From assembly GCA_964644705.1 (NCBI GenBank), contig CAZXYF010000056.1, positions 1-16,875 on the forward strand: a stretch of DNA of 16,875 nt. Direction: 5' to 3'. A model generated the notes under the pieces. It was not told the origin of the DNA, did not search any database, and saw nothing but the letters and a program-made list of their open reading frames with translations. Both the position numbers and the translations under genes were made by a program. Within the stretch, counting starts at the first letter, position 1. Every line of letters starts with the position of its first letter. Shown one piece after another: positions 7,499 to 14,399 of this stretch. The DNA comes from CAZXYF01 sp964644705. GTDB taxonomy: Bacteria; Planctomycetota; Brocadiia; SM23-32.

Positions 7499-8378
7499 CG
7501 AGATGTTCTCCTCTTTGTTTGGCACAATTGGACGTGTCGGAGCACTGGTAAACGTGTTCTCCGGTTTCTTCATCAACAATTTCGTTCAGAAACGTGTCGC
7601 TGCTTCCGCACAATTCGCACTGTTTTCCTTCAAAGTTCTCGACGCGGAACTTGTGATCCTCAAACTCGAGCGGTTCGACCTGTGTGTGGGGTGGCACTGC
7701 GTAAATGCGTTTTTCACGTCCCGCTCCGAACAGGTGAAGAATGTCACTCTGATGGAGTTTCGGGCAATCCCACCGGGGAATGGGGCTGGGGTCCATGATG
7801 TAACGTGAATTCACCTTGAGGGGATATCGGGCCCCAATTGTGATTTCCTGATAGCGGATAATGTCCTCGTACAGACGCAGCCACATACGGCTGTAATCAG
7901 CCTCCGCATGCATGCGTCGAGTTTTGCGTTCGGATGGTTCCACTTCCCTGAGTGGTTCAGGGATGGGCACCTGATAAATCATGATCTGGCCCTGGTTGAG
8001 AGGCTCATCAGGAATGCGGTGACGGGTTTGTATGAGCGTGGCCCGGGTCGTATTGTGGGTCGTCTGGACGCCGGTCACGCGTTTGACAAACTTGCGAATG
8101 TTGACAGCATTGACGCTTCCGTCGCTTCCCTGGTCGATGACCTTCAGGACATCTTCAGGGCCAATAAGCGAAAGAGTGAGCTGCATCCCACCGGTTCCCC
8201 ATCCGCGGGCAACCGGCATATCCCGGGAGCCGAACGGGACCTGGTAGCCAGGTATGGCGATAGCTTTAAGAATTTTGCGCCGAATCTCCCGTTTCGCGGC
8301 TTCATCAAGGAAGGCGAAGGTGTAAGCAGAGCTGTCGTCAGTTTCCGTATAGTTTTGTTTCCATTCACTCAGATTCAT
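7488..8378 (-). CDS. phnJ: PhnJ, radical SAM C-P lyase
   Basis: Catalytic subunit that cleaves the carbon-phosphorus bond of ribose-1-alkylphosphonate 5-phosphate, releasing the alkane and 5-phosphoribosyl 1,2-cyclic phosphate. 296 residues. Four C-terminal cysteines, C254, C257, C279 and C285, have exactly the spacing of E. coli C241, C244, C266 and C272. The first three correspond to 4Fe-4S ligands and the last to the catalytic thiyl Cys. The N-terminal IPGYQVPFGSRDMP and RGWGTGGMQ segments are diagnostic. It overlaps phnI by 14 nt and phnK by 11 nt, which suggests translational coupling. All essential residues appear intact, so an active enzyme is expected. Confidence 0.96.
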   Translation of the reverse strand: MNLSEWKQNYTETDDSSAYTFAFLDEAAKREIRRKILKAIAIPGYQVPFGSRDMPVARGWGTGGMQLTLSLIGPEDVLKVIDQGSDGSVNAVNIRKFVKRVTGVQTTHNTTRATLIQTRHRIPDEPLNQGQIMIYQVPIPEPLREVEPSERKTRRMHAEADYSRMWLRLYEDIIRYQEITIGARYPLKVNSRYIMDPSPIPRWDCPKLHQSDILHLFGAGREKRIYAVPPHTQVEPLEFEDHKFRVENFEGKQCELCGSSDTFLNEIVDEETGEHVYQCSDTSNCAKQRGEHLGVK

Positions 8379-9450
8379 GGCGATCTCTCGCTTTCCGGAG
8401 TCTGTCGAGTGCTGACTGGAATGTGACGTAGTGGGGAAGTTTGTAGTGATTGCAAAAACCCATCGACTCGATACCGTCCGTATGCAGAAGAACGAATTCC
8501 TGATCTTCCGAAATCGAGGAGGGGGAGTCAGTGGTCATGGCACGGTCCAGCACCGCCATTGAAATGGCTTTCGTCTCGTTTTGACCGAAGCAGAGGCCAT
8601 AGCCCAGCGAGAACAGCGGGGAGCCGTCTTTGTCTTCCTTTTGCGATATGATCTCGGCTTCCGTAACCTTGATTTCCCCAATTGTTTCGGTGTTTTTGGT
8701 GTAGGGAGATTTCATCCGAACGGGCAAATACCCCACTCTCAGTTCTCCAACGGTGGGGTGGACCTGTCCGTATCCGCGCATGTTGGAATAGGCGAGAGCA
8801 AGCAGCCCTCCCGTCTCACCCCGGGCCATCGTCTGGAGTGAGGCGCTGCGTGAGGCGGGAAACGTTACCGAGTCACGGGTGACGTCGGCGGGTTCGTCTT
8901 CCTGTGAGGCGCGTTCGTTCTCGACCAGCAGGTTTTCTTCACGCAGAATATCGACCACTTTTGGGAAAGTGTCCGGTAGCGTTTCGCGGTCGGGGACATC
9001 TTCAAGTAATTCATCGAATCTTTCGTTCGGCTGATTTTCATCGGCCTCGGCGAGATCAAAATTGAGAAGACGGAGCCGGTAATCGGAAGAGGGGCCCAGT
9101 ATTTGTCCGCCGGGTATTTCTTTGAAGGCCGCCGATATACGGCGAATGACGCGCATTTCACTGGAGCTCTGGGGCAAAGAATATCCGAGACGGGGTTCTG
9201 TGGTGCGGTAGGCCCTGAGCATAAATGCTGCTTCAAGAGAATCTCCCGCGCTTTGCTTGAGCGCCAGAGCCGCCAGATCAGGCGCGTAGAGTGAACCTTC
9301 ACTCATGACGCGATCCACCGCGAGATGCAGTTGTTCCCGAATCTGTTTCGTATCCAGAGGCGATGAATCACCTTTGCTCTGTTCATAGTTGAAGTAATCA
9401 ATGGAATTTTCTATGGCCTCGCGACCACCTTTGACGGCAACGTATGTCAT
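8365..9450 (-). CDS. phnI: PhnI, nucleosidase subunit of the C-P lyase core
   Basis: 361 residues, close to E. coli PhnI (354). Part of the PhnGHIJ core complex. With G, H and L it displaces adenine from ATP with phosphonate; alone it acts as a purine nucleosidase. N-terminal MTYVAVKGGREAI and the PRLGYSLPQ segment are typical. H335 and H340 in the C-terminal MGFCNHYKLPHYVTFQ segment match the zinc-binding His pair of E. coli (328 and 333, same spacing). Start ATG at 9450 has AGAGGTGA upstream and lies three bases after the phnH stop. Confidence 0.95.
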   Translation of the reverse strand: MTYVAVKGGREAIENSIDYFNYEQSKGDSSPLDTKQIREQLHLAVDRVMSEGSLYAPDLAALALKQSAGDSLEAAFMLRAYRTTEPRLGYSLPQSSSEMRVIRRISAAFKEIPGGQILGPSSDYRLRLLNFDLAEADENQPNERFDELLEDVPDRETLPDTFPKVVDILREENLLVENERASQEDEPADVTRDSVTFPASRSASLQTMARGETGGLLALAYSNMRGYGQVHPTVGELRVGYLPVRMKSPYTKNTETIGEIKVTEAEIISQKEDKDGSPLFSLGYGLCFGQNETKAISMAVLDRAMTTDSPSSISEDQEFVLLHTDGIESMGFCNHYKLPHYVTFQSALDRLRKARDRHESE

Positions 9451-9453
9451 TGT

Positions 9454-10035
9454 TTAGTTCACCTCTATGTGTGTGGTTCGTGGCAGGCACATGAGCTGAT
9501 CGCTGTTATTCAGGAAGATGCAGTCGATGCCCTGCGGGTAATCGGCATTGCATTTTTGGATGAGCTTCAGCTCTTGTGGGTCGAGTGAGTTAATATCCGG
9601 TCGGATTGTTCCATCAATACCGGGTCCGCGGAGGGCAATATCGTGATTGCTGCTTTTGCGATCCGTTTCTTCCAGCAAATAAATTATTGTGGCACCAGTA
9701 TCGGGATAATCGGGCTTTCCGCGTTTGGCCTCTGCTATCTGCCCGTCGCTCGAGCTTGCCGGAACAATCACGTAGTCCGCATTCCGGATGCTCGTTCGTC
9801 GTGCTTTTGTCAGAGAAAAAATGTTTCCGTCCAGCACGTGGTTGTCCCGTCCGAGAACGCAGTAGCTCACTTCGTGGTCGAGCAAAGCGCTGCAGATTGA
9901 AAAAAGTGCCGGCGGTCCCTCGGCGGGGGTGCTGTCGTCCACCGGCAGGGGGTAATTCTGGCCGGGGTGACTCATGGCCTCGACCAGGGTTCGGAACGTG
10001 CTCTGGGTGGGTGGGCATGGTCCGTGCATCGTCAT
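9454..10035 (-). CDS. phnH: PhnH, C-P lyase core subunit
   Basis: 193-residue non-catalytic subunit of the C-P lyase core complex. The N-terminal TFRTLVEAMSHPG is the family hallmark, with LRGPGI in the middle and the YPQGID-FLNN region near the end. Length matches the family (about 190-200). Start ATG at 10035 overlaps the phnG stop in an ATGA and is preceded by GGAGGAGG; a second ATG two codons later could serve instead. The tight coupling fits stoichiometric synthesis of G and H. Confidence 0.93.
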   Translation of the reverse strand: MTMHGPCPPTQSTFRTLVEAMSHPGQNYPLPVDDSTPAEGPPALFSICSALLDHEVSYCVLGRDNHVLDGNIFSLTKARRTSIRNADYVIVPASSSDGQIAEAKRGKPDYPDTGATIIYLLEETDRKSSNHDIALRGPGIDGTIRPDINSLDPQELKLIQKCNADYPQGIDCIFLNNSDQLMCLPRTTHIEVN

Positions 10036-10499
10036 ATATCCTCCTCCGTCATTGATTCAAAATTCACTCGCGTGGCGGCGGCCATCCGAGATTCCTTTTC
10101 CAGTTTTTCACTCACCTGTTTTCGGAGTGGGTTGAGCAAACGGTTGATCCGTTGCAGCAGCGAAGTGGCCTGTTTTTGAATAAGAGCTTCCACGGTTGCA
10201 AGCAGAAGGGCTTTTTCGGGTTCATTACCGGTTATGCGGCCATGCCCCTGAGATCCCCGGTACTTAACTTCGGCCTCGGTAATCTGCACTTCACCCAGGT
10301 AGAAGTTGCATTCATGACAATCTTGGGCAGTCATCATGACAAGTCCTGTTTCCGGGGGCTGGATAATTTCGATGGTTTCTTCTGCGAGGGCATCCATCAG
10401 GGGATCAATATCCTGCTCCGAAACGTGCAAAAGCACCTGCTGAAGCTCCGTTTTCAGATCATTGAAATTCGTTCGTTGATGTGCATGTTCTTCGCTCAT
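10032..10499 (-). CDS. phnG: PhnG, C-P lyase core subunit
   Basis: 155 residues, the usual size. Small core subunit that partners PhnI and PhnH. The segment with CNFYLGEVQITEAEV followed by GHGRITG and EKALLLATVEAL is typical of PhnG, where a conserved substrate- and complex-contacting block occurs. Start ATG at 10499 is in a four-base ATGA overlap with the upstream acetyltransferase fusion and has GGAG eight bases upstream. Overlap on both sides places it inside a translationally coupled string. Confidence 0.92.
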   Translation of the reverse strand: MSEEHAHQRTNFNDLKTELQQVLLHVSEQDIDPLMDALAEETIEIIQPPETGLVMMTAQDCHECNFYLGEVQITEAEVKYRGSQGHGRITGNEPEKALLLATVEALIQKQATSLLQRINRLLNPLRKQVSEKLEKESRMAAATRVNFESMTEEDI

Positions 10500-11650
10500 C
10501 CATGTTTCTCCAGGAAGGTATCAAGGTCGAGGAAATCATCAAATCTTTGCTGAATGGTGTCTCTGTCCCAGTTCCACCATTCAGAATCCATCAGGCGCTG
10601 GGAGACGTCGGGGGGGAAACGTCTGCGGATCGTTTTGGCCGGGACTCCCCCCACAATGTGGTAGGGGGGCACATCCCTGGTCACCACGGCGCCGGCGGCC
10701 ACGACGGCCCCCGTGCCGATGGTTACATCCGGCATGATGGTGGCTCCGTGTCCCACCCAGACATCGTGGCCCAGCGTGCAATCCTGCTGGCGTCGCCAGT
10801 CGAAAAATTCAGTATCTTTCCCAGGGCCAAAATCGTATTTTCCCCGACGATAGGTGAAATGGTGCTGGGAAGGACGCACCATGGGATGGTTGCCGGGGTT
10901 GATGCGAACGTGAGATGCTATCGAACAAAATTTGCCGATTGTCGAATATATGACCGACGACCAGGCATCGGCAATATAGCTGTAATCTCCAATATCGGAC
11001 TCCTCCACATGGCTGTGCGCGCCAATTTCAGTCCACGCACCAAGATGGCTGTTTTGTATGGTCGCTGTTGGGTGGATGGTGGGGGAGGGGCTGAGTTTTT
11101 GTGGTTCGAAAGGCGGTGATTGGTTCGCGGTCTGATTCTGATGAAACATATCTGATTCCATGGTTATGGTGGTGTTGGTGGGAATTGATTCATCAAGTTG
11201 TTTCTCAAAATATCGATGGGTTTCTTCGTATCCCAGCTGTTCGTAGAAATTGTGAGCTTGATTGCGTCGATTATGACTGGTTACTTCCAGAATATCGCAC
11301 CCCATTTTGTGGGCCCAGAATTCAACGCCGTTCACCAGTTCGCGCCCAATTCCCCGGGATCGATGGTTTTCATCAACACAAAGAGCACTCAGGCGTGCGG
11401 CGGACGGAGTCTCGAAAGGTGGGGAGGTGATGTGAGCTGTTGCAACGCCCACGACGTCACTGCAGATTTCAGCCAGGATAAACAGCTGCCGGCGCGACTC
11501 CACTGCCTCCCGGACCCTATTACGCATGAAGTGGGCATCACTGGTATGACCGAGCTGGTCCATGAGCCGACGAATGGCAGCGTGGTCTCCGCACGTGGCC
11601 GGCCGCAGCTCGCAATCGGGCGTGGTGTTTTGATGCGTTTTTTGGGGCAT
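10496..11650 (-). CDS. PhnO-like GNAT fused to a hexapeptide acetyltransferase
   Basis: 384 residues with two acyltransferase domains. Residues about 13-152 form a GNAT domain very like PhnO, the aminoalkylphosphonate N-acetyltransferase. It begins CELRPATCGD as E. coli PhnO does (CELRPATQYD), has the acetyl-CoA loop R97-x-x-G100-I-G102, and ends FYEQLGYEETHRYFEKQL. A Gln/Ser/Pro-rich linker (about 153-185) leads to a left-handed beta-helix domain (about 186-384) with repeated hexapeptides and the acetyl-CoA end VPPYHIVGGVPAK. That part matches the hexapeptide transferases that occur in phn operons as separate genes. The frame is continuous, with no internal ribosome site, so it reads as a true fusion. 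RBS GGAG lies about 12 nt before ATG 11650. Substrate is inferred to be an aminoalkylphosphonate or a related intermediate. Confidence 0.88.
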   Translation of the reverse strand: MPQKTHQNTTPDCELRPATCGDHAAIRRLMDQLGHTSDAHFMRNRVREAVESRRQLFILAEICSDVVGVATAHITSPPFETPSAARLSALCVDENHRSRGIGRELVNGVEFWAHKMGCDILEVTSHNRRNQAHNFYEQLGYEETHRYFEKQLDESIPTNTTITMESDMFHQNQTANQSPPFEPQKLSPSPTIHPTATIQNSHLGAWTEIGAHSHVEESDIGDYSYIADAWSSVIYSTIGKFCSIASHVRINPGNHPMVRPSQHHFTYRRGKYDFGPGKDTEFFDWRRQQDCTLGHDVWVGHGATIMPDVTIGTGAVVAAGAVVTRDVPPYHIVGGVPAKTIRRRFPPDVSQRLMDSEWWNWDRDTIQQRFDDFLDLDTFLEKHG

Positions 11651-11687
11651 ATTATTCAGATCTCCAGAGGTCAGGTATCACACGGTC

Positions 11688-12503
11688 TCAGATGAATCTT
11701 TTCCGAATGGTGGCCGACAGCAGGTCCAAAATGCTGACTGTGGTGACGATCACAATCAATATGGCCGCCGTCTTGCTGTAATTGAACCCGCGGATGGAGT
11801 TCCACAAAATGAAACCGATGCCGCCGGCTCCCACCAGTCCCACGACGCTGGCCGAACGAACGTTGGCCTCAAAACGATACAGAGAATATGAAATCCACAG
11901 CGGGGTCACCTGGGGGATGACTCCGTAAACTATCTGTTCCATGCGGTTGCCGCCCGTTGCCCGGATCCCTTCCATCGGGCGTTGGTCGATCGATTCGATT
12001 GCTTCGCTGAACAGTTTGGCGAGTGTTCCCAGCGTGTGGGCAAACAGTGCCATTACTCCTGCGAATGGACCGAGACCGACGGATACCATGAAAAGAAGGG
12101 CGAAAATGAGAGGATTGATCGACCGGAGTGCGTCCATCAGTCTGCGGACCGGATGGCGTAGCCAGTCCGGCGCGAGGTTGCCGGACGACATGAGGCCGAA
12201 CGGGACCGCGAAGATTACGGCCAGAAACGACCCCCATATCGCCATCTGCACAGTAATTTTCATCTCCTCCAGTATCACCCGCCAGGATGCAAAATCCGGA
12301 TCACTGAAACCCATGATATACTTGTAGATGTTGCCCCAGTTACGTACCAGTTCAACAGGCCGAATTTCGGCGCCATAATATGACCAGATGAGAATGGGGA
12401 CAGCAACGAGCAAAATTGCTATCCTTATAACCACACTCCGAGGTGTGAAACGGGTGGGGGGGTTGATCGGGGTATGTTGTGTGTCGTTAGTTGTTTTTTT
12501 CAT
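11688..12503 (-). CDS. phnE: Phosphonate ABC transporter permease PhnE, copy 2
   Basis: 271-residue inner-membrane permease with about six hydrophobic segments. The cytoplasmic coupling (EAA-type) loop EAIESIDQRPMEGIRATGGN contacts PhnC, and GLVGAGGIGFILW is typical of PhnE. It is clearly paralogous to the other permease (13457-14284), sharing LWISYSLYRFE, NVRSA and GAGGIGFILW blocks in the same order. It lies between the PHP-domain gene and the acetyltransferase fusion. The start at ATG 12503 is 27 nt from the assembly gap; no strong ribosome site is visible, so the start is less certain. It probably forms a heterodimer with copy 1, but homodimers with different substrates are possible. Confidence 0.92.
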   Translation of the reverse strand: MKKTTNDTQHTPINPPTRFTPRSVVIRIAILLVAVPILIWSYYGAEIRPVELVRNWGNIYKYIMGFSDPDFASWRVILEEMKITVQMAIWGSFLAVIFAVPFGLMSSGNLAPDWLRHPVRRLMDALRSINPLIFALLFMVSVGLGPFAGVMALFAHTLGTLAKLFSEAIESIDQRPMEGIRATGGNRMEQIVYGVIPQVTPLWISYSLYRFEANVRSASVVGLVGAGGIGFILWNSIRGFNYSKTAAILIVIVTTVSILDLLSATIRKRFI

Positions 12504-12530
12504 GCTTGTCGTTGTTTATAACGTAGAGGA

Positions 12531-12630
12531 NNNNNNNNNNNNNNNNNNNNNNNNNNNNNNNNNNNNNNNNNNNNNNNNNNNNNNNNNNNNNNNNNNNNNN
12601 NNNNNNNNNNNNNNNNNNNNNNNNNNNNNN
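12531..12630. other. Assembly gap (100 N)
   Basis: Exactly 100 unknown bases, the conventional size for a scaffold gap of unknown length. It interrupts the PHP-domain gene. Reading frames that run through it are artefacts. Both edges carry AGAGGA, on the last six known bases to the left and the first six to the right. Confidence 0.99.
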
Positions 12631-12763
12631 AGAGGAAGTCGTAGTTTCGCTCCGCGTAAATTTCACATACTTCGGCGATACTCATTCCTCCGTCGGATAT
12701 TGAGGTATGTACGTGAGTGTTGCCTTTGTACTGCTCACCGGTCATGTCATATCGCGGTTTCAT
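12631..12763 (-). CDS. PHP-domain metal-dependent phosphoesterase (5' part only)
   Basis: Only the first 44 residues are visible before the assembly gap. They contain the PHP-family N-terminal metal motif H17-V-H19 in NTHVHTSISDG and the downstream YDFL, which in this family normally runs into TDH. The gene starts 13 nt after the FecR-like gene, in operon spacing. PHP enzymes hydrolyse phosphoesters with two or three metals. In a C-P lyase operon without phnP the likely role is that of PhnPP, a PHP enzyme known to convert 5-phosphoribosyl 1,2-cyclic phosphate to ribose 5-phosphate and phosphate. That function is inferred from context. ATG 12763 is used as start; ATG 12745 is an alternative, and neither has a strong Shine-Dalgarno. 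Confidence 0.75.
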
Positions 12764-12776
12764 ATATCAGTCCAGT

Positions 12777-13436
12777 TTATTGTTGGTTGTGATCGAAGGA
12801 GGTATCTATCGTCCCAAATTCAATTTTGCCGGATCCCTCTGGTTGGCATACATGTGTTGTTTCCCCCTGAATGGTTGTTATCTCGCCATTGGCAATCTTT
12901 CTGATTCGCAATTGGCCACCATGAAGCTCAAAAGTGCTTGTGAGGTCTTTGAAGGTGAGGGTGAAGTTGCCGGGTTGGAGCACGGTTGCTGCAGCGTTTG
13001 TGGTTGTGCATTTCAAGGGTTCTTCTTTGGGTTGATCCGGGACAGAAAATTTTACAGAACCGTTTCTGACGAGTATATTTTTGCCACCTTTCGTCGAACA
13101 GATTTGCACTTTTGTCTTCGGTTGTAGGCGAAGGGTTGTGTCATCATGGAGGTATTCAACTGTGAGGGTGGATTTGGATTTAGTTCTGAGATAGTCGCCG
13201 GGCAAGACGTGGAGGCCCGGTTGATATTTGACGTGTCCTGTCGTTTGTGTCCGATTGATACGGACTTCGCCCGTTTTGCGAGCCAGCCGGGCGATAGGAG
13301 CGTTTGCGTCATTCTCGTTTTGTTCTCCAAAAATGCCTGCGGCAATAAGAATGGCCCCAACTACTCCGACGGCTCCGAGAAGCAGATGAGTGCGACGGTG
13401 TGAGCGTTTTTTGGAACTTTGAAATTCTTCAGGCAT
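12777..13436 (-). CDS. FecR-domain membrane-anchored protein of unknown role
   Basis: 219 residues. A basic N-terminus (KKRSHRR) and one transmembrane segment (about 18-36) predict a cytoplasm-in, periplasm-out anchor. The periplasmic part (about 45-205) reads as a FecR domain: GEVRINR, then PGLHVLPGDYLRTKSKST, LRLQPKTKV and NGSVKFSVP, ending in a G-Q-LRIRK strand pattern. Start ATG 13436 has GGAGGT six bases upstream and lies 20 nt after the permease stop; a longer frame from 13490 would overlap that gene. Classical FecR passes a signal from a TonB-dependent receptor to a sigma factor, but there is no sigma factor or receptor here and the cytoplasmic tail is only about 17 residues. It contains several Cys in the periplasmic part. 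Its role in phosphonate use is unknown. Confidence 0.75.
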   Translation of the reverse strand: MPEEFQSSKKRSHRRTHLLLGAVGVVGAILIAAGIFGEQNENDANAPIARLARKTGEVRINRTQTTGHVKYQPGLHVLPGDYLRTKSKSTLTVEYLHDDTTLRLQPKTKVQICSTKGGKNILVRNGSVKFSVPDQPKEEPLKCTTTNAAATVLQPGNFTLTFKDLTSTFELHGGQLRIRKIANGEITTIQGETTHVCQPEGSGKIEFGTIDTSFDHNQQ

Positions 13437-13456
13437 AATCTGACCTCCAGATTGTT

Positions 13457-14284
13457 TCAAACAAGTTTTTGACGGATATACGAGGAACAATAATCAATTG
13501 CTGCGACGGATATGAGAATGGCAAGAATAATGGCGGCCGCCTTCGAGTTATTGTAGCTACGCATAGCATCCCACAGGATGAAACCTATTCCTCCGGCCCC
13601 CACCATGCCCAGAACGGTTGCGGATCGGACATTTACTTCGAAACGATAGAGCGAATAGGAAATCCAAAGGGGGACGATTTGGGGGATCACCCCATAGACG
13701 ATCTCTTCGAGCCGGCCGGCTCCGGTTGCACGAATCCCCTCAACGGGCCTTGGGTCAATTGCTTCAACTGCTTCAGAGAAAAGTTTAGCCAGCGTGCCCA
13801 GGGTGTGGACAAAAAGCGCAAGTACGCCGGCGAACGGTCCCAACCCGATGGCCGCGATGAATAACATGCCGAAGATCATTTCATTTATGGCCCGAGCAGC
13901 GTCCATGAGTCGCCGCACGGGATGTCGTATCCACCAGGGGGTGAGATTGCTCGCTGAAAGAAAGCCAAACGGAATTGCTCCAACGACGGCGAGCAAAGAT
14001 CCCCATATGGCAATTTGTAGAGTGGTCAACATTTGCTGTGTAATAGTCTGCCAGTTGTCAAGGGCGGGTCGAGTAAAAGCCGCTGCGAAATCCCACATTG
14101 CGGACGCCCCTTTAAACAATGCGATAGGGGCCAGTTCGGCACCTCTGGCGGCCCACCAGAGAATCGCAATTCCCCCAAGTATGCACGCAAGGCGGCCAAG
14201 CTTTGCTTTCAGGCTCATTCGTGGGGGGCTCAGGGACGAGCCGTTTGAATCCGCGGCAGCTGTTGGTTGAGAATCAGTGTTCAA
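13457..14284 (-). CDS. phnE: Phosphonate ABC transporter permease PhnE, copy 1
   Basis: 275-residue permease with about six hydrophobic segments. It has the coupling loop EAVEAIDPRPVEGIRATGAGR and the PhnE block GMVGAGGIGFILW. With PhnC, PhnD and the second permease it forms the phosphonate importer. The start is a TTG at 14284 with AAGGG about nine bases upstream; an in-frame ATG at 14218 (residue 23) has no ribosome site but would remove only a polar N-terminus, so it remains possible. It is 115 nt downstream of phnD, a spacer that contains a strong hairpin. Confidence 0.92.
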   Translation of the reverse strand: MNTDSQPTAAADSNGSSLSPPRMSLKAKLGRLACILGGIAILWWAARGAELAPIALFKGASAMWDFAAAFTRPALDNWQTITQQMLTTLQIAIWGSLLAVVGAIPFGFLSASNLTPWWIRHPVRRLMDAARAINEMIFGMLFIAAIGLGPFAGVLALFVHTLGTLAKLFSEAVEAIDPRPVEGIRATGAGRLEEIVYGVIPQIVPLWISYSLYRFEVNVRSATVLGMVGAGGIGFILWDAMRSYNNSKAAAIILAILISVAAIDYCSSYIRQKLV

Positions 14285-14350
14285 GTTTATAAACCCTTAT
14301 TGCTGTTCAAATGTCTGTTCTTAGCCATGCTATGAATAGGGAAAGAAAGC

Positions 14351-14374
14351 GGCCGGGAGGAGTTTCTCCCGGCC
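14351..14374 (-). terminator. Strong hairpin between phnD and phnE
   Basis: Perfect 9-bp GC-rich stem (GGCCGGGAG at 14351-14359, CTCCCGGCC at 14366-14374) with a six-base loop, 25 nt after the phnD stop. On the minus strand it is followed by GCTTTCTTTCCC, which is T-rich but not a pure T-run. It probably acts as a partial terminator or an mRNA-stabilising hairpin that keeps binding-protein levels above permease levels, a known arrangement in ABC importer operons. Confidence 0.55.
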
Positions 14375-14399
14375 ACTTCCGTGTTTGGCCCGGGAACTG

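Noticed and set aside
7499..7579. Longer PhnK start at ATG 7579
   Set aside because: It would overlap phnJ by 92 nt and add a low-complexity leader. The GTG at 7498 has a much better ribosome site and aligns with known PhnK starts.
12500..12763. Continuous frame through the N-run
   Set aside because: The frame exists only because N bases cannot make stops. The gap length is unknown, so the nine residues beyond it cannot be assigned to the PHP protein.
13437..13490. Longer FecR-like start at 13490
   Set aside because: It overlaps the permease end by 34 nt. The ATG at 13436 has GGAGGT at ideal spacing and begins just before the basic and transmembrane segments.
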